Source of the DNA: Pantoea sp. 1.19
Lineage (GTDB): Bacteria > Pseudomonadota > Gammaproteobacteria > Enterobacterales > Enterobacteriaceae
Assembly: GCF_001922585.1 (NCBI RefSeq)
Contig: NZ_MRBS01000008.1
Span: forward strand, 162,019 to 226,018
Direction of reading: 5' to 3'
DNA: 64,000 bases
A program made the position numbers and the translations under genes. Position 1 is the stretch's first letter; every line of letters starts with the position of its first letter. Below, piece after piece: positions 50,016 to 60,928 of this stretch. Below the pieces are notes generated by a model, which was given only the letters and a program-made list of their open reading frames with translations, was not told the DNA's origin and did no database searches.

Positions 50016-50873
50016 GTGATCAATAAGGCTACCGAACGCGCTGCCCCGTCGTCCTGGTCGACAACGATTCGCCGTGCGCGGCGCTTCAATCAGGCGTCCC
50101 CATTGGACAACGTCGACGTACGGCAAGTCAGTAATCTGCAGGAATTCTTATCGGGAATGCATAAACTCCATGCGGAGTACGTACGTCTCGGTTTGCTCAG
50201 CCCACAGCCGGGCGACGTGCTTTTTTCCCCCTGGTTTTTCTCACCTGGCAATCAGCTGTTTGTGGCCCGCGTCGACCAGCAGCTGGCGGGTACCATTGGT
50301 TTTATCAGGCAGAGCGAGCAGGGAATGCCCGCTGAAAAGGTGTCTGCGGACGTGATCGCCGCCTGCGGTTGCCGGGCGGAGAAGACCGCCGAAATCGGCG
50401 CACTGTGCATTGACGCCCGCTATCGCGGGACCGGCATGCTTCGCACGCTGTACGCGTGGATGATGCTGTATGCCCTGTTCCATCAGCGGGTGGACACCCT
50501 GTTTATTCAGGTAGAGAAGCGCAAAGCACGTTTTTATCAGGATCTGCTGTTTTTTCGCCAGCTGGGGGAGAGTCGGGTGCATCCTGACTATCAAGGTCGC
50601 GAGGTGGCGCTGCTGCATGCCGACGTGCGGGCGGTGGCACAGACGCTGCGCGGTGCGATTCAGGCGGGGAAAGGCAGCGGCCTGCGGCAGCTGCTGGCCA
50701 GCTGGCAGGTCGAGCACCTCTATCGACAGCTGCGCCAGCGGCTGCGTCAGGATACCCGCTTTTTGTGGAGTGCCCGCTCTATGCGTCACTACTGCGATCT
50801 GTGCGGTGTCAACGGCGAGCGCCTGAATGACAGCCAGCGCGCCATGCTGCGGGCGCTGCTGGCGCGGGCGTAG
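50016..50873 (+). CDS. Putative N-acyl amino acid synthase, FeeM-like (GNAT/autoinducer-synthase fold)
   Basis: Function not established. 285 residues. The core (about 85-195) shows the GNAT-like plan of FeeM and acyl-homoserine-lactone synthases: QLFVARVDQQLAGTIGFIR, then QGMPAEKV, then AEIGALCIDARYRGTGMLRTL as the acyl-donor loop, and QVEKRKARFYQDLLFFRQLGE near the end. Such enzymes join a fatty acyl group from acyl-ACP to an amino acid or similar amine. A C-terminal extension (about 215-285) is helical and basic, with CDLCG. No signal peptide or membrane segment. GTG start at 50016. It stands alone between cysH and cysG. It could instead be an acetyltransferase with another substrate. Confidence 0.6.
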   Translation: MINKATERAAPSSWSTTIRRARRFNQASPLDNVDVRQVSNLQEFLSGMHKLHAEYVRLGLLSPQPGDVLFSPWFFSPGNQLFVARVDQQLAGTIGFIRQSEQGMPAEKVSADVIAACGCRAEKTAEIGALCIDARYRGTGMLRTLYAWMMLYALFHQRVDTLFIQVEKRKARFYQDLLFFRQLGESRVHPDYQGREVALLHADVRAVAQTLRGAIQAGKGSGLRQLLASWQVEHLYRQLRQRLRQDTRFLWSARSMRHYCDLCGVNGERLNDSQRAMLRALLARA

Positions 50874-51059
50874 CGGGGTGGGACAAAAAAAATGCCGCGG
50901 CGCCGACGGGCGCGCGGCGGTCATTCGCGGCAGCGTTTTTAACAAAGTTGTGGAATTTCATTCAGTAAGCACATTTTTAGCGAAGCTTTGCCAGAACGTT
51001 ATTCCATTCTGATACACCTCATTCCAATTCGTAATTTCATAAGCCGGAAGTCGGCGCCG

Positions 51060-51065
51060 TATAGT
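51060..51065 (+). promoter_or_regulatory. Possible -10 box of the cysGDNC operon
   Basis: TATAGT at 51060-51065, with only CATAAG in the -35 position (16-bp spacer), consistent with an activator-dependent promoter. The preceding AT-rich DNA (50940-51045), with ATTCCATTC and ATTCCAATTC, is a plausible CysB-binding region; this is inference. Confidence 0.35.
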
Positions 51066-51099
51066 CGCCGGTACTTTACCGATGATGTGCAGGGCCGTT

Positions 51100-52515
51100 G
51101 TGGACTATCTTCCCTTATTTGCCGATATCAAACAGAAACCGGTGCTGGTGGTCGGCGGCGGTGACATTGCCGCGCGGAAAATTAGCCTGCTGCGTCGCGC
51201 CGGTGCCGAGGTGCGCGTTGTGGCGCAGGCGCTGTGTGCTGAGGTGCAGGCGCTGCGCGAAGTGGGAGCCGTACAGTGGATCGCTGAGGCGTTTGCACCG
51301 GAACAACTCGACGCAGTGTGGCTGGTGATTGCCGCCACTGACGACGAAGCCCTCAACGCCCGGGTATCGGCGGAGGCCACGGCCCGGCGCATCATGGCCA
51401 ACGTGGTGGACGATCAGCCGCAGTGCAGCTTTATTTTCCCGTCGATTGTCGATCGCGCGCCGCTGGTGGTGGCAATCTCCTCCAGCGGCACTGCCCCGGT
51501 GCTGGCGCGCCTGCTGCGTGAAAAAATCGAAGCGCTGCTGCCGCAGAATCTCGGGCAGATGGCCAGCCTGGCGGGTGAGTGGCGCGATAAAGTTAAGGCG
51601 CGCTTCAGCAAGCTGTCCCAGCGCCGCCGCTTCTGGGAGACGGCATTCAACGGTCGCTTCGCCAGCGAAGTGGCGGCGGGCAATACTCTGGCCGCCGAGG
51701 CGGTGCTGGCCGCTCAGCTGGCGGATCCGGACGCCAGCGGGGGTGAGATAATCCTGGTCGGTGCCGGTCCGGGCGATGCCGGTCTGCTGACCCTGCGCGG
51801 TTTGCAGGTCATGCAGCAGGCTGATGTGGTGCTGTATGACCATCTGGTCAGCGATGCCATTCTTGAGCTGGTACGGCGCGATGCGGATCTGATTTGCGTG
51901 GGCAAACGCGCCGGGGCGCATTCGGTACCGCAGGAAGAGACCAATCAGCTGCTGGTATCGCTGGCGCTCAAGGGCAAGCGGGTCGTACGCCTGAAAGGCG
52001 GCGATCCCTTTATTTTTGGCCGCGGCGGTGAAGAGCTGCAGGCCGCCGCGGCGGCGGGCATTCCGTTCCAGGTGGTGCCGGGCATTACCGCTGCTGCCGG
52101 CGCCACGGCCTACGCCGGCATTCCGCTGACTCACCGCGATCACGCCCAGAGCGCGCTGTTTATTACCGGCCACTGCCGCCCGGACGGTGAACCGATCGAC
52201 TGGCCGTCGCTGGCGCGTGCGCGGCAGACGCTGGCCATTTATATGGGCACGGTCAAGGCCGCCGACATCAGCGCGCAGCTGATTGCCCACGGCCGCGACC
52301 CGCAAACGCCGGTAGCGGTCATTGGCCGCGGGACCCGCCAGGATCAGCAGGTGCTGACCGGCACGCTCCAGGACCTGGCGTCGCTGGCGCAGCAGGCGCC
52401 GGCGCCGGCGCTGCTGGTGATCGGTGAAGTGGTCAATCTGCACCACCAGCTCGCCTGGTTTCAACATTCCGTACAAGCGTCGGACCGCGCGTCTGCCGTT
52501 GTCAATTTGGCTTGA
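51100..52515 (+). CDS. cysG: Siroheme synthase CysG (multifunctional)
   Basis: Makes siroheme, the cofactor of CysI, from uroporphyrinogen III. N-terminal half: precorrin-2 dehydrogenase/ferrochelatase ([51 protein letters not shown]). C-terminal half: SAM uroporphyrinogen methyltransferase ([47 protein letters not shown]). 471 residues from the GTG at 51100, preceded by CAGGG, giving [10 protein letters not shown] as in relatives; an ATG at 51082 is possible. First gene of cysG-cysD-cysN-cysC. Other enterics often carry a second cysG elsewhere. Confidence 0.93.
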   Translation: MDYLPLFADIKQKPVLVVGGGDIAARKISLLRRAGAEVRVVAQALCAEVQALREVGAVQWIAEAFAPEQLDAVWLVIAATDDEALNARVSAEATARRIMANVVDDQPQCSFIFPSIVDRAPLVVAISSSGTAPVLARLLREKIEALLPQNLGQMASLAGEWRDKVKARFSKLSQRRRFWETAFNGRFASEVAAGNTLAAEAVLAAQLADPDASGGEIILVGAGPGDAGLLTLRGLQVMQQADVVLYDHLVSDAILELVRRDADLICVGKRAGAHSVPQEETNQLLVSLALKGKRVVRLKGGDPFIFGRGGEELQAAAAAGIPFQVVPGITAAAGATAYAGIPLTHRDHAQSALFITGHCRPDGEPIDWPSLARARQTLAIYMGTVKAADISAQLIAHGRDPQTPVAVIGRGTRQDQQVLTGTLQDLASLAQQAPAPALLVIGEVVNLHHQLAWFQHSVQASDRASAVVNLA

Positions 52516-52524
52516 GGAAAGATC

Positions 52525-53433
52525 ATGGATCAAAAACGACTTACGCATCTTCGCCAGCTTGAGGCAGAGAGCATCCATATCATCCGCGAAGTGGCGGCAG
52601 AATTCAGCAATCCGGTGATGATGTACTCCATCGGTAAAGATTCATCGGTGATGCTGCACCTCGCGCGCAAGGCGTTTTACCCCGGTACGCTGCCGTTTCC
52701 GCTGCTGCACGTCGATACCGGCTGGAAATTTCGTGAGATGTACGCCTTCCGCGATCGCACGGTAAAAGCGCTGGGCGCGGAGCTGCTGGTGCATCGCAAT
52801 CCGGAAGGAGTGGCGATGGGGATTAATCCGTTTGTCCACGGCAGCGCCAAACACACGGACATCATGAAAACCGAAGGGCTAAAGCAGGCGCTGGACAAAT
52901 ATGGCTTTGACGCCGCTTTCGGCGGCGCGCGCCGCGACGAGGAAAAATCCCGTGCCAAGGAGCGTATTTACTCGTTCCGCGACCGCTTTCATCGCTGGGA
53001 CCCGAAAAACCAGCGTCCGGAGCTGTGGCACAACTACAACGGCCAGATCAATAAGGGCGAAAGCATCCGCGTCTTCCCGCTGTCCAACTGGACCGAACTG
53101 GATATCTGGCAGTACATCTTTTTGGAAAATATCGAGATCGTGCCGCTCTACCTGGCCGCGGAGCGCCCGGTGCTGGAGCGCGACGGCATGCTGATGATGG
53201 TCGATGATGACCGCATTACGCTGCAGCCGGGCGAAAAGATTACCCCGCGCATGGTGCGCTTTCGCACCCTCGGCTGCTGGCCGCTAACCGGCGCGGTAGA
53301 GTCCCGCGCGCAGACGCTGCCGGAGATCATTGAAGAGATGCTGGTCTCCACCACCAGCGAGCGTCAGGGCCGCGTGATTGACCGCGACCAGTCCGGCTCG
53401 ATGGAGCTGAAGAAACGTCAGGGATACTTCTAA
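52525..53433 (+). CDS. cysD: Sulfate adenylyltransferase subunit 2
   Basis: Catalytic subunit of ATP sulfurylase, forming APS from ATP and sulfate. 302 residues, PP-loop fold ([19 protein letters not shown]), with [12 protein letters not shown] and [15 protein letters not shown]. 9 bp after cysG and 9 bp before cysN. Confidence 0.97.
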   Translation: MDQKRLTHLRQLEAESIHIIREVAAEFSNPVMMYSIGKDSSVMLHLARKAFYPGTLPFPLLHVDTGWKFREMYAFRDRTVKALGAELLVHRNPEGVAMGINPFVHGSAKHTDIMKTEGLKQALDKYGFDAAFGGARRDEEKSRAKERIYSFRDRFHRWDPKNQRPELWHNYNGQINKGESIRVFPLSNWTELDIWQYIFLENIEIVPLYLAAERPVLERDGMLMMVDDDRITLQPGEKITPRMVRFRTLGCWPLTGAVESRAQTLPEIIEEMLVSTTSERQGRVIDRDQSGSMELKKRQGYF

Positions 53434-53442
53434 GGAGCCGCC

Positions 53443-54873
53443 ATGAACAACACCATTGCGAAACAGATTGCCGAGCAGGGCGGCGTGGAAGCCTGGCTGC
53501 ACGCTCAACAGCATAAAAGCCTGCTGCGTTTTCTGACCTGCGGCAGCGTCGATGACGGCAAAAGTACGCTGATTGGGCGTCTGCTGCACGATACCCGTCA
53601 AATCTACGAAGATCAGCTTTCTTCGCTGCAAAATGACAGCAAGCGCCACGGCACTCAGGGAGAAAAAATCGATCTGGCGCTGCTGGTGGATGGCCTGCAG
53701 GCCGAGCGTGAGCAGGGGATAACCATCGACGTAGCCTACCGCTACTTCTCCACCGAAAAGCGTAAATTCATTATTGCGGATACGCCGGGACACGAGCAGT
53801 ACACCCGTAACATGGCGACCGGCGCCTCGACCTGCGACCTGGCGATCCTGCTGATTGATGCGCGTAAAGGCGTGCTGGATCAAACCCGCCGCCACAGCTT
53901 TATCTCTACTTTGCTGGGCATTAAGCACCTGGTGGTGGCGGTCAACAAGATGGATCTGGTGGCGTTTTCCCAGGCGCGCTTTGAGGCGATCAGGCAGGAA
54001 TACCTCGATTTTGCCGGCCAGCTGCCGGACGACCTGGACATTCGCTTTGTGCCGATGTCGGCGCTGGAAGGGGATAACGTCGCCAGCCAGAGCGCCAGCA
54101 TGCCGTGGTACAGCGGCCCGACGCTGCTCGATGTGCTGGAGAGCGTGGAGGTGAAGCGGGTGGTGGAGCAGCAGCCGATGCGCTTCCCGGTGCAGTACGT
54201 GAATCGTCCCAATCTGGATTTTCGCGGCTATGCCGGGACGCTGGCCTCCGGTGCGGTACGGGTTGGACAGCGGGTCAAAGTGCTGCCGTCCGGCGTGGAA
54301 TCAACCATTGCGCGGATTGTGACCTTTGATGGCGATTTGCAACAGGCCGCTGCCGGTGAGGCGCTGACCCTGGTACTGGCGGATGAAATTGATATCAGCC
54401 GCGGTGATCTGCTGGTGGACGCCGATGCCCGCCTGAGCGCCAGCCGCCAGGCCGACGCGGATGTGGTGTGGATGGCCGGGCAGCCGCTGCAGGCCGGCCA
54501 GTCTTATGACATCAAGATTGCCGGTAAGAAGAGCCGCGCCCGGGTGGAGCAGATCGACTGGCAGGTGGAGATCAACAGCCTGGCAACCCACGAGGCTGAA
54601 GCGCTGCCGCTAAATGGCATTGGCCGGGTTCGATTGACCTTTAGCGAGCCGATGGTCGTCGACAACTATCAGCAGAATCCGGTCACCGGCGGAATGATCA
54701 TTATCGATCGGCTGAGTAACGTGACCGTCGGCGCCGGCATGATTGCCGCCGCGCACGCGGATAACGCACAGCCGACCGGGGAAGCGTACAGTGAGTTTGA
54801 GCGCGAGTTGAATGCGCTGATTCGCCGCCATTTCCCGCACTGGCAGGCGCGCGACGTGTCAGGAGATCGCTGA
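53443..54873 (+). CDS. cysN: Sulfate adenylyltransferase subunit 1 (GTPase)
   Basis: GTP hydrolysis by this subunit drives APS synthesis by CysD. 476 residues, elongation-factor-type GTPase: [49 protein letters not shown], then beta-barrel domains. A single-domain CysN without a fused CysC; cysC follows, overlapping by one base (TGATG). Confidence 0.97.
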   Translation: MNNTIAKQIAEQGGVEAWLHAQQHKSLLRFLTCGSVDDGKSTLIGRLLHDTRQIYEDQLSSLQNDSKRHGTQGEKIDLALLVDGLQAEREQGITIDVAYRYFSTEKRKFIIADTPGHEQYTRNMATGASTCDLAILLIDARKGVLDQTRRHSFISTLLGIKHLVVAVNKMDLVAFSQARFEAIRQEYLDFAGQLPDDLDIRFVPMSALEGDNVASQSASMPWYSGPTLLDVLESVEVKRVVEQQPMRFPVQYVNRPNLDFRGYAGTLASGAVRVGQRVKVLPSGVESTIARIVTFDGDLQQAAAGEALTLVLADEIDISRGDLLVDADARLSASRQADADVVWMAGQPLQAGQSYDIKIAGKKSRARVEQIDWQVEINSLATHEAEALPLNGIGRVRLTFSEPMVVDNYQQNPVTGGMIIIDRLSNVTVGAGMIAAAHADNAQPTGEAYSEFERELNALIRRHFPHWQARDVSGDR

Positions 54874-55478
54874 TGGCCGGGCACGACGACAATATCGTCT
54901 GGCACAGCCATCCGGTCACCCGGACAGATCGCGAAGCGCTGCACGGCCATCAGGGCGCGGTGGTATGGTTTACCGGGCTGTCAGGCTCGGGTAAATCGAC
55001 CGTTGCCGGCGCGCTGGAGCAGGCCCTGCATCAGCGCGGAATCAGCACCTGGCTGCTGGACGGTGACAATGTCCGCCACGGCCTCTGCCGCGATCTGGGC
55101 TTCAGCGACGCCGATCGGAAGGAAAATATCCGTCGGGTAGGGGAAGTGGCAAAGCTGATGACCGAAGCCGGGCTGCTGGTGCTGACGGCGTTTATATCGC
55201 CACACCGCGCCGAGCGCGATATGGTGCGCCAGATGGTGGGCGCGGGGCGCTTCTTTGAGGTTTTTATCGACACGCCGCTGGCGGTGTGCGAAGCGCGCGA
55301 TCCCAAAGGGCTGTACAAAAAAGCCCGCGCGGGCGCGCTGCCCAACTTCACCGGTATTGACGGCGTGTATGAGGCGCCAGACGCGCCGGAACTGCGGCTG
55401 GAAGGGGAACAATTGGTAACAATATTGGTGCCCCAACTGCTCGATCTCCTGCGTGAGAACCGTATTATTCCCTCCTGA
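54873..55478 (+). CDS. cysC: Adenylylsulfate kinase
   Basis: Phosphorylates APS to PAPS for CysH. 201 residues: Walker [34 protein letters not shown], and the reactive serine in [15 protein letters not shown]. Last enzyme of cysGDNC. Confidence 0.96.
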   Translation: MAGHDDNIVWHSHPVTRTDREALHGHQGAVVWFTGLSGSGKSTVAGALEQALHQRGISTWLLDGDNVRHGLCRDLGFSDADRKENIRRVGEVAKLMTEAGLLVLTAFISPHRAERDMVRQMVGAGRFFEVFIDTPLAVCEARDPKGLYKKARAGALPNFTGIDGVYEAPDAPELRLEGEQLVTILVPQLLDLLRENRIIPS

Positions 55479-55564
55479 GAACTGAGCAACGTCGCTACCC
55501 AGCGCGGTGGCGACGATGCCCTCCGCCGCTGAGGTGGGGGGCGGCGTCAAAGGAGTTTCTGTCG

Positions 55565-55885
55565 ATGCAAAACGTGACCCCGATGCTGGCGCGCCGTGAA
55601 GAGCGCGAAGAGGACATGCCCTCGCGGACCTTTCCGGGCGGGGTTATCGGCTTTGCCTGCTGGTGGGTGGCGCTCTCCACGCCGTTCCTGCTCTACGGCG
55701 CAAATACGCTGTTTTTTTTCCTCTATACCTGGCCGTTCTTCCTGGCTCTGCTGCCGGTGGCGGTGGTCACCGGAGTGGGGATGTGCCTGCTGCTGCAGGG
55801 GCGGCTGATCTGGGGCGGTATGGCTACCGCCCTGATCGTGACCGCCATGTTCTGGCTATTGTTTCTGTTTTTGACCGTCTGGTAG
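55565..55885 (+). CDS. ygbE: DUF3561 inner-membrane protein YgbE
   Basis: Unknown function. 106 residues with three predicted membrane segments (about 28-46, 48-74, 82-105). The block NTLFFFLYTWPFFLALLPVAV matches E. coli YgbE. AGGAGT 8 bp before the ATG. In E. coli it also lies between cysC and ftsB. Confidence 0.9.
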   Translation: MQNVTPMLARREEREEDMPSRTFPGGVIGFACWWVALSTPFLLYGANTLFFFLYTWPFFLALLPVAVVTGVGMCLLLQGRLIWGGMATALIVTAMFWLLFLFLTVW

Positions 55886-55888
55886 GGA

Positions 55889-56614
55889 TTACTTCAGCAC
55901 TTTACTGAGAAACGCCGCCGTGCGCGGATTAGCCGGATGGGTAAAAATCACCTCTGGCGTATCCGCCTCCTGAATCACCCCCTGGTCGATAAACAGCACC
56001 CGATCGGCGACTTCGCGGGCGAAGGCCATTTCATGCGTGACGATAACCATGGTCATCCCCTCCTGCGCCAGCGTCTTCATCACGCTCAGCACCTCACCCA
56101 CCAGCTCCGGATCCAGCGCCGAGGTGGGCTCATCAAACAGCATGATCTCCGGGGTCATCGCCAGCGCGCGGGCAATGGCCACCCGCTGCTGCTGCCCACC
56201 GGAAAGGCTGGATGGCCAGGCGTCAATCTTATCGGCCAGTCCGACTTTCTCCAGCAGCCGTTTGGCTTCGCGGATGGCATCGGCGCGCGACACGCCGCGC
56301 ACGTCCATCGGGGCCATGATCAGGTTTTCCAGCACCGTCATGTGCGGAAACAGATTAAAGCGCTGAAACACCATCCCCACGCGCTGACGCAGCGCATTGA
56401 GATCGGTTTTCGGATCCTGTACCGGCAGGCCGTTTACCCAGACCTCTCCTCCCTCAATGCTCTCAAGGCCGTTCAGGCAGCGCAAAAAGGTACTTTTACC
56501 GGAACCGGACGGGCCAATCACGCACACCACTTCCTGCGGGGCAATGTCACAGCTGAGGCCCTTTAATACCGGCGTATCAGCAAAATTTTTCCGTAATGCG
56601 TTAACGTGAATCAC
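55889..56614 (-). CDS. Polar amino acid ABC transporter, ATP-binding protein
   Basis: ATPase of a GlnQ/HisP-type importer. 241 residues with all motifs: Walker [17 protein letters not shown]-loop [16 protein letters not shown], signature [16 protein letters not shown], Walker [14 protein letters not shown], switch His in [13 protein letters not shown] start at 56614, overlapping the permease gene by 14 bp, with GAGG upstream; the longer frame to 56761 is rejected. Last gene of a minus-strand trio; its stop is 3 bp from that of ygbE. Confidence 0.92.
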   Translation of the reverse strand: MIHVNALRKNFADTPVLKGLSCDIAPQEVVCVIGPSGSGKSTFLRCLNGLESIEGGEVWVNGLPVQDPKTDLNALRQRVGMVFQRFNLFPHMTVLENLIMAPMDVRGVSRADAIREAKRLLEKVGLADKIDAWPSSLSGGQQQRVAIARALAMTPEIMLFDEPTSALDPELVGEVLSVMKTLAQEGMTMVIVTHEMAFAREVADRVLFIDQGVIQEADTPEVIFTHPANPRTAAFLSKVLK

Positions 56615-57365
56615 TTTTACCGAACCTCTTTTCCAGATAGCGCACCAGCAGCGACAGCACGAAGGTAAATACCCAGTAGATAACCGAGATAACCAGATAG
56701 GGTTCCCAGTAGGTGGCATAGGCACCGGAGACGGTCCGCGCCGCGTAGGCCAGATCGGCAAGGCCTATTGCCGACGCCAGCGACGAATCCTTGACGATGG
56801 CAATGGCGTTGTTGCCGAGCGGCGGCAGCATGCGGCGAAACGCCTGCGGCAAAATAACTTTGCGCATCGTGCGGCCATAGCTCATGCCCAGCGAGCGCGA
56901 GGCCTCCATCTGACCGCGATCAATTGACTGAATACCGGCGCGGAAAATTTCCGATACGTAGGCGCCAGCATTCAGGGTAATCGCCACGATACAGGAGAGA
57001 AACGCGCCGTAATTGGCGCGAAGCTCGCGGGCGGCCTCGGCGGACAGCAGCCCGTGGGTCACCAGCAGACCGTCGCGCGGGTTAATGAACAGCGGGATCA
57101 GCGCAAAGTGCACCACCATGATCTGCACAAACAGCGGCGTGCCGCGAAAGGCGCTGATATAGAAACGCACCGGCCACTGTACTCCGTAGTGCAGCAGATA
57201 CTTCCATGGGCCGTGTGGCGCCTGCGCCAGCCGGCCAAGGCCGAGCGTCAGTCCCCACAGGGTCCCGGTGATCACGCACACCAGCGTACACTTCAGGGTC
57301 ATCAGCGCACCGTCGATAAACAGCGGCTGATACTCCTGAATCATTTCCCAACGAAATCCTGTCAT
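56601..57365 (-). CDS. Polar amino acid ABC transporter, permease
   Basis: HisMQ-family inner-membrane component, probably a homodimer since only one permease gene is present. 254 residues, about five membrane segments. The EAA loop that contacts the ATPase is [20 protein letters not shown] with [13 protein letters not shown] after it. ATG at 57365 after AGGACAGAGTG; a GTG at 57368 is adjacent. Confidence 0.92.
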   Translation of the reverse strand: MTGFRWEMIQEYQPLFIDGALMTLKCTLVCVITGTLWGLTLGLGRLAQAPHGPWKYLLHYGVQWPVRFYISAFRGTPLFVQIMVVHFALIPLFINPRDGLLVTHGLLSAEAARELRANYGAFLSCIVAITLNAGAYVSEIFRAGIQSIDRGQMEASRSLGMSYGRTMRKVILPQAFRRMLPPLGNNAIAIVKDSSLASAIGLADLAYAARTVSGAYATYWEPYLVISVIYWVFTFVLSLLVRYLEKRFGKSDSR

Positions 57366-57407
57366 CACTCTGTCCTGAAGGGGGCCGCACCGCGGTGCGG
57401 CAAAAAA

Positions 57408-58169
57408 TTACTGTCCCGGCAGCGTCGGGACGTTATGGTCAAACCAGCGGCTGTAGATCTCGGCCCAGGTGCCATCCGCCACGATTTTCTTCAGTCCCGC
57501 GTTAATCTTTTCGCGCAGCGCATCGTTGCCTTTGGCCACCGCAATACCGAAATACTGCTTCTCAAATTTGGCATCCGGCACCAGCTTGAACTGCTTTTCC
57601 GGGTGGGTTTTGATGTAGTACTTGATCACGCCTACGTCGCCGACCGCCGCACCAATCCCATCTTCATACAGCTCCTGCAGCATCAGCGGCGTATTATCAA
57701 AGCGCTTAATGGCGGTGCTGTTTTTGCCCAGTACGTCCGACACCACGATGTCGCCGGTGCTGGCGTTCACCACGCCAACGTGCAGGGATTTCAGCGCCGC
57801 CAGCGAATCGACCTGGGCATCCGTCGGCACGACGATCGCCTGTTCGGCCGGGAAGTAGGGGGCAGAGAAATCTACCATTTGTTTCCGCTTGTCGGTGATG
57901 GTTATCCCGGAAATCAGGATGTCGCGGTCACCGGCGTTCAGCGTGGCAAAGATGCCTTCCCACGGGGTGTTAATCAGTTTGATGTCAAACCCTTCCGCTT
58001 TAGCGATGGCTTTGATGATATCAATATCAAACCCCTCCAGCTGCCGCTGGGCATTCTCAAACTCAAACGGGCGATAGGTACCGCCCGAACCGACGGTGTA
58101 GGTGGTGGCCTGAGCGGCGCTGGCCAGCAGCGTCAGCAGCGCGCCCAGCATCAGTGAACGAATGCGCAT
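57408..58169 (-). CDS. Polar amino acid ABC transporter, periplasmic substrate-binding protein
   Basis: Captures the substrate in the periplasm. 253 residues: signal peptide (MRIRSLMLGALLTLLASAAQA), then a family 3 solute-binding fold (GGTYRPFEFENAQRQLEGFDIDI across the first lobe, GDRDILISGITITDKRKQMVDFS across the hinge). GlnH-like; glutamine is a possible but unproven ligand. ATG at 58169; GGGAGACTACC in front. First gene of the trio and so probably the most expressed. Confidence 0.91.
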   Translation of the reverse strand: MRIRSLMLGALLTLLASAAQATTYTVGSGGTYRPFEFENAQRQLEGFDIDIIKAIAKAEGFDIKLINTPWEGIFATLNAGDRDILISGITITDKRKQMVDFSAPYFPAEQAIVVPTDAQVDSLAALKSLHVGVVNASTGDIVVSDVLGKNSTAIKRFDNTPLMLQELYEDGIGAAVGDVGVIKYYIKTHPEKQFKLVPDAKFEKQYFGIAVAKGNDALREKINAGLKKIVADGTWAEIYSRWFDHNVPTLPGQ

Positions 58170-58360
58170 GGTAGTCTCCCGGTGGTTATGGCTAAAGTTA
58201 TGCAAAATAAGTGCATAAAAATACACATTAATGCGCGGTCAGGCAAGCGCGTGCGATCGTCCGCTGGTCGACTCCGCGCGCAAATCAGCGCAAATACGCC
58301 GCCACAGTGGAGTCGGGTGAAAAGTTATGGGATGATTGGGCCGTTTTTCAGGGGGCGCGG

Positions 58361-58681
58361 ATGGGAAAACTGACACTGCTGTTATTGATACTCCTCGGCT
58401 GGCTACAATATTCACTCTGGCTGGGCAAGAACGGCATCCATGATTACACGCGAGTCAGCGATGATGTCGCGGTACAACAGGCGGGTAACGCCAAACTGAA
58501 GGCGCGCAACGATCAGCTGTTCGCCGAAATTGACGATCTCAACGGCGGTTCGGAAGCGATTGAGGAGCGGGCGCGCAGTGAGCTGGGGATGATCAAACCC
58601 GGCGAGACCTTCTATCGCCTGGTCCCGGACCAAAACCGCCGTAATGCCCAGCAGGCGGCGACGCAAAACCAACAAAGATAA
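58361..58681 (+). CDS. ftsB: Cell division protein FtsB
   Basis: Bitopic inner-membrane protein of the FtsQLB complex, which activates septal wall synthesis. 106 residues: one membrane helix (about 4-20), then a periplasmic coiled coil ([20 protein letters not shown]) and the C-terminal [20 protein letters not shown]. The ATG at 58361 gives [10 protein letters not shown] as in E. coli. 2 bp before ispD. Confidence 0.95.
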   Translation: MGKLTLLLLILLGWLQYSLWLGKNGIHDYTRVSDDVAVQQAGNAKLKARNDQLFAEIDDLNGGSEAIEERARSELGMIKPGETFYRLVPDQNRRNAQQAATQNQQR

Positions 58682-58683
58682 CC

Positions 58684-59397
58684 ATGACTCTGAATGCCTC
58701 CCTGCCGCGGATTATTGCCGTGGTGCCCGCTGCCGGTATCGGCAGCCGCATGGCGGCTAACTGCCCCAAGCAATATCTCCGCATTGGCGATCGCACGCTG
58801 CTTGAGCACGCCATTGCCGGCCTGCTCAGGCACCCCGCCGTCACCCGGGTGATAGTGGCGCTCAGCGCTGACGATACAACCTTTGCCAGCCTGCCGCTGG
58901 CCGCCGATCCGCGCGTGCGCCGCGTCACCGGCGGCGGGCAGCGCGCGGAATCGGTGATGGCCGGTCTGAACGCGGCCGGCGAGGAGGGCTGGGTGCTGGT
59001 GCACGATGCCGCCCGTCCCTGTCTGCATCCCGACGACCTGGCGCGGCTGCTGGCGCTGACGCAACACAGTAAAACCGGCGGCATTCTCGCCGCCCCGGTG
59101 CGCGATACCATGAAGCGCGCAGAGAGCGGCGCGCAGGCGATTGCCCACACCGTCGATCGCGAAGCGCTGTGGCACGCGTTGACCCCGCAGCTGTTTCCGC
59201 TGGCGCTACTGCGGCACTGCCTGATGCGCGCCCTGCGCGAAGGGGCGACGATCACTGATGAAGCCTCCGCGCTGGAGTACTGCGGCTATCATCCGCAGCT
59301 GGTGGCGGGGCGCAGTGATAATATCAAAGTTACCCGCCCGGAAGACCTGGCGCTGGCGGCTTTCTATCTGACTCAGATTTCTAAGGAGAACGCATAA
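58684..59397 (+). CDS. ispD: 2-C-methyl-D-erythritol 4-phosphate cytidylyltransferase
   Basis: Third step of the MEP isoprenoid pathway, CTP plus MEP to CDP-ME. 237 residues: [20 protein letters not shown] binds [14 protein letters not shown] and APVRDTMKR are family blocks. Stop overlaps the ispF start (TAATG). Confidence 0.96.
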   Translation: MTLNASLPRIIAVVPAAGIGSRMAANCPKQYLRIGDRTLLEHAIAGLLRHPAVTRVIVALSADDTTFASLPLAADPRVRRVTGGGQRAESVMAGLNAAGEEGWVLVHDAARPCLHPDDLARLLALTQHSKTGGILAAPVRDTMKRAESGAQAIAHTVDREALWHALTPQLFPLALLRHCLMRALREGATITDEASALEYCGYHPQLVAGRSDNIKVTRPEDLALAAFYLTQISKENA

Positions 59398-59873
59398 TGC
59401 GTATCGGTCATGGTTTTGATGTCCATGCTTTTGCGGGCGTTGGCCCGATTGTGATCGGCGGGGTGCGGATTCCGTTTGAAAAAGGGCTGCTGGCGCACTC
59501 GGATGGCGATGTTGCCCTGCATGCGGTAACTGATGCCCTGCTGGGCGCGGCGGCGCTTGGCGACATCGGTAAACTGTTTCCGGACACCGATGCGGCGTAT
59601 CAGGGCGCAGACAGCCGCGAGCTGCTGCGCGAGGCCTGGCGGCGGATTCAGGCAACGGGCTATGCGCTGGGCAACCTCGACGTGACGCTGATTGCCCAGG
59701 CGCCCAAAATGGCCCCGCACATTCCGCAAATGCGCGTCTTTCTGGCGGAAGATCTCGGTTGCCATATGGACCAGGTCAACGTGAAGGCGACCACCACTGA
59801 AAAACTGGGTTTTACCGGCCGCGGCGAGGGGATTGCCTGCGCGGCGGTGGCGCTGCTGGTGAAGGCCGAATGA
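59397..59873 (+). CDS. ispF: 2-C-methyl-D-erythritol 2,4-cyclodiphosphate synthase
   Basis: Fifth step of the MEP pathway, a zinc-dependent trimer. 158 residues: metal ligands in GHGFDVHAF and [11 protein letters not shown], then [17 protein letters not shown] and [15 protein letters not shown]. Overlaps truD by 4 bp (ATGA). Confidence 0.97.
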   Translation: MRIGHGFDVHAFAGVGPIVIGGVRIPFEKGLLAHSDGDVALHAVTDALLGAAALGDIGKLFPDTDAAYQGADSRELLREAWRRIQATGYALGNLDVTLIAQAPKMAPHIPQMRVFLAEDLGCHMDQVNVKATTTEKLGFTGRGEGIACAAVALLVKAE

Positions 59874-60928
59874 GCGAATTAGCGACGCTGGCCTGGCTGC
59901 ATGGCCGACCTACGGCCCGCGGGCGGATTAAAGCCACCCCGGCTGACTTTGTGGTGCAGGAGGATCTGGGCTACCTGCCGGACGGAGAGGGTGAGCAGGT
60001 GCTGGTTCACCTGCGCAAAACCGGCTGCAACACCCGCTTTGTGGCGGAAGCGCTGGCGCGCTTTGCGAAGGTGCCGGCGCGCGACGTCAGCTTCGCCGGG
60101 ATGAAAGATCGCCACGCGGTTACCGAACAGTGGTTCTGCCTGCGCATCCCCGGCAAGCTCACCCCGGATTTTTCTGCGTTCACTCTTGAGGGCTGTCAGG
60201 TGCTGTCGTGGGCGCGCCACCAGCGAAAGCTGCGCACTGGCGGCCTGCAGGGCAACCATTTTCAGCTGGTGCTGCGCGACATCAGCGAGGCTGACGCGGT
60301 AGAGGCGCGCCTGCAGCGGGTGGCCGGGCAGGGATTTCCCAACTATTTTGGCGATCAGCGCTTTGGCCGTCATGGCCATAATCTGGCGCTGGTGAACCAG
60401 TGGGCGCAGGGCACGCTGCAGATTCGCGAGCGGGCCAAACGCAGCCTGCTGCTCTCCAGCGCGCGCAGCGCGCTGTTCAATCAGGTCACCAGCGCGCGCC
60501 TGGCGGCGCAGGGCAATCTCCAGACCCTGCTGACCGGAGACGCACTCCAGCTGAGCGGGCGCGGCAGCTGGTTTGTTGCCGGGGCCGAAGACGACCCGCT
60601 GCCGCTTCAGCAGCGGATTGACGCCCACGAACTGCGGATCACCGCCCCGCTGCCGGGCAGCGGTCATCCCGGGCCGCAGGCGGAGGCGCTGGCGTTTGAA
60701 CAGCAGCAGCTGGCGGATCAATCCGCCTGGCTGGCGCTGCTGACGCGCGAAAAAGTGGAGGCCGCCCGGCGCGCGATGCTGGCGGTGCCGCGCCAGCTGA
60801 GCTGGCAGTGGCAGGATCGCCAGACGCTGGCACTGGCATTCTGGTTACCGGCAGGCAGTTTTGCAACCAGCCTGCTGCGGGAGCTTATCGTGCAGGAGGA
60901 GGGCACCGATGCGGATATTACTGAGTAA
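59870..60928 (+). CDS. truD: tRNA pseudouridine(13) synthase TruD
   Basis: Forms pseudouridine 13 in tRNA-Glu. 352 residues. The catalytic Asp is in [18 protein letters not shown]; other blocks are [13 protein letters not shown] and [13 protein letters not shown]. Overlaps surE by 20 bp. Confidence 0.95.
   Translation: MSELATLAWLHGRPTARGRIKATPADFVVQEDLGYLPDGEGEQVLVHLRKTGCNTRFVAEALARFAKVPARDVSFAGMKDRHAVTEQWFCLRIPGKLTPDFSAFTLEGCQVLSWARHQRKLRTGGLQGNHFQLVLRDISEADAVEARLQRVAGQGFPNYFGDQRFGRHGHNLALVNQWAQGTLQIRERAKRSLLLSSARSALFNQVTSARLAAQGNLQTLLTGDALQLSGRGSWFVAGAEDDPLPLQQRIDAHELRITAPLPGSGHPGPQAEALAFEQQQLADQSAWLALLTREKVEAARRAMLAVPRQLSWQWQDRQTLALAFWLPAGSFATSLLRELIVQEEGTDADITE

Noticed and set aside
50827..51012. 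61-codon open frame between the acyltransferase gene and cysG
   Set aside because: Begins inside the acyltransferase gene, no ribosome site and no family resemblance.
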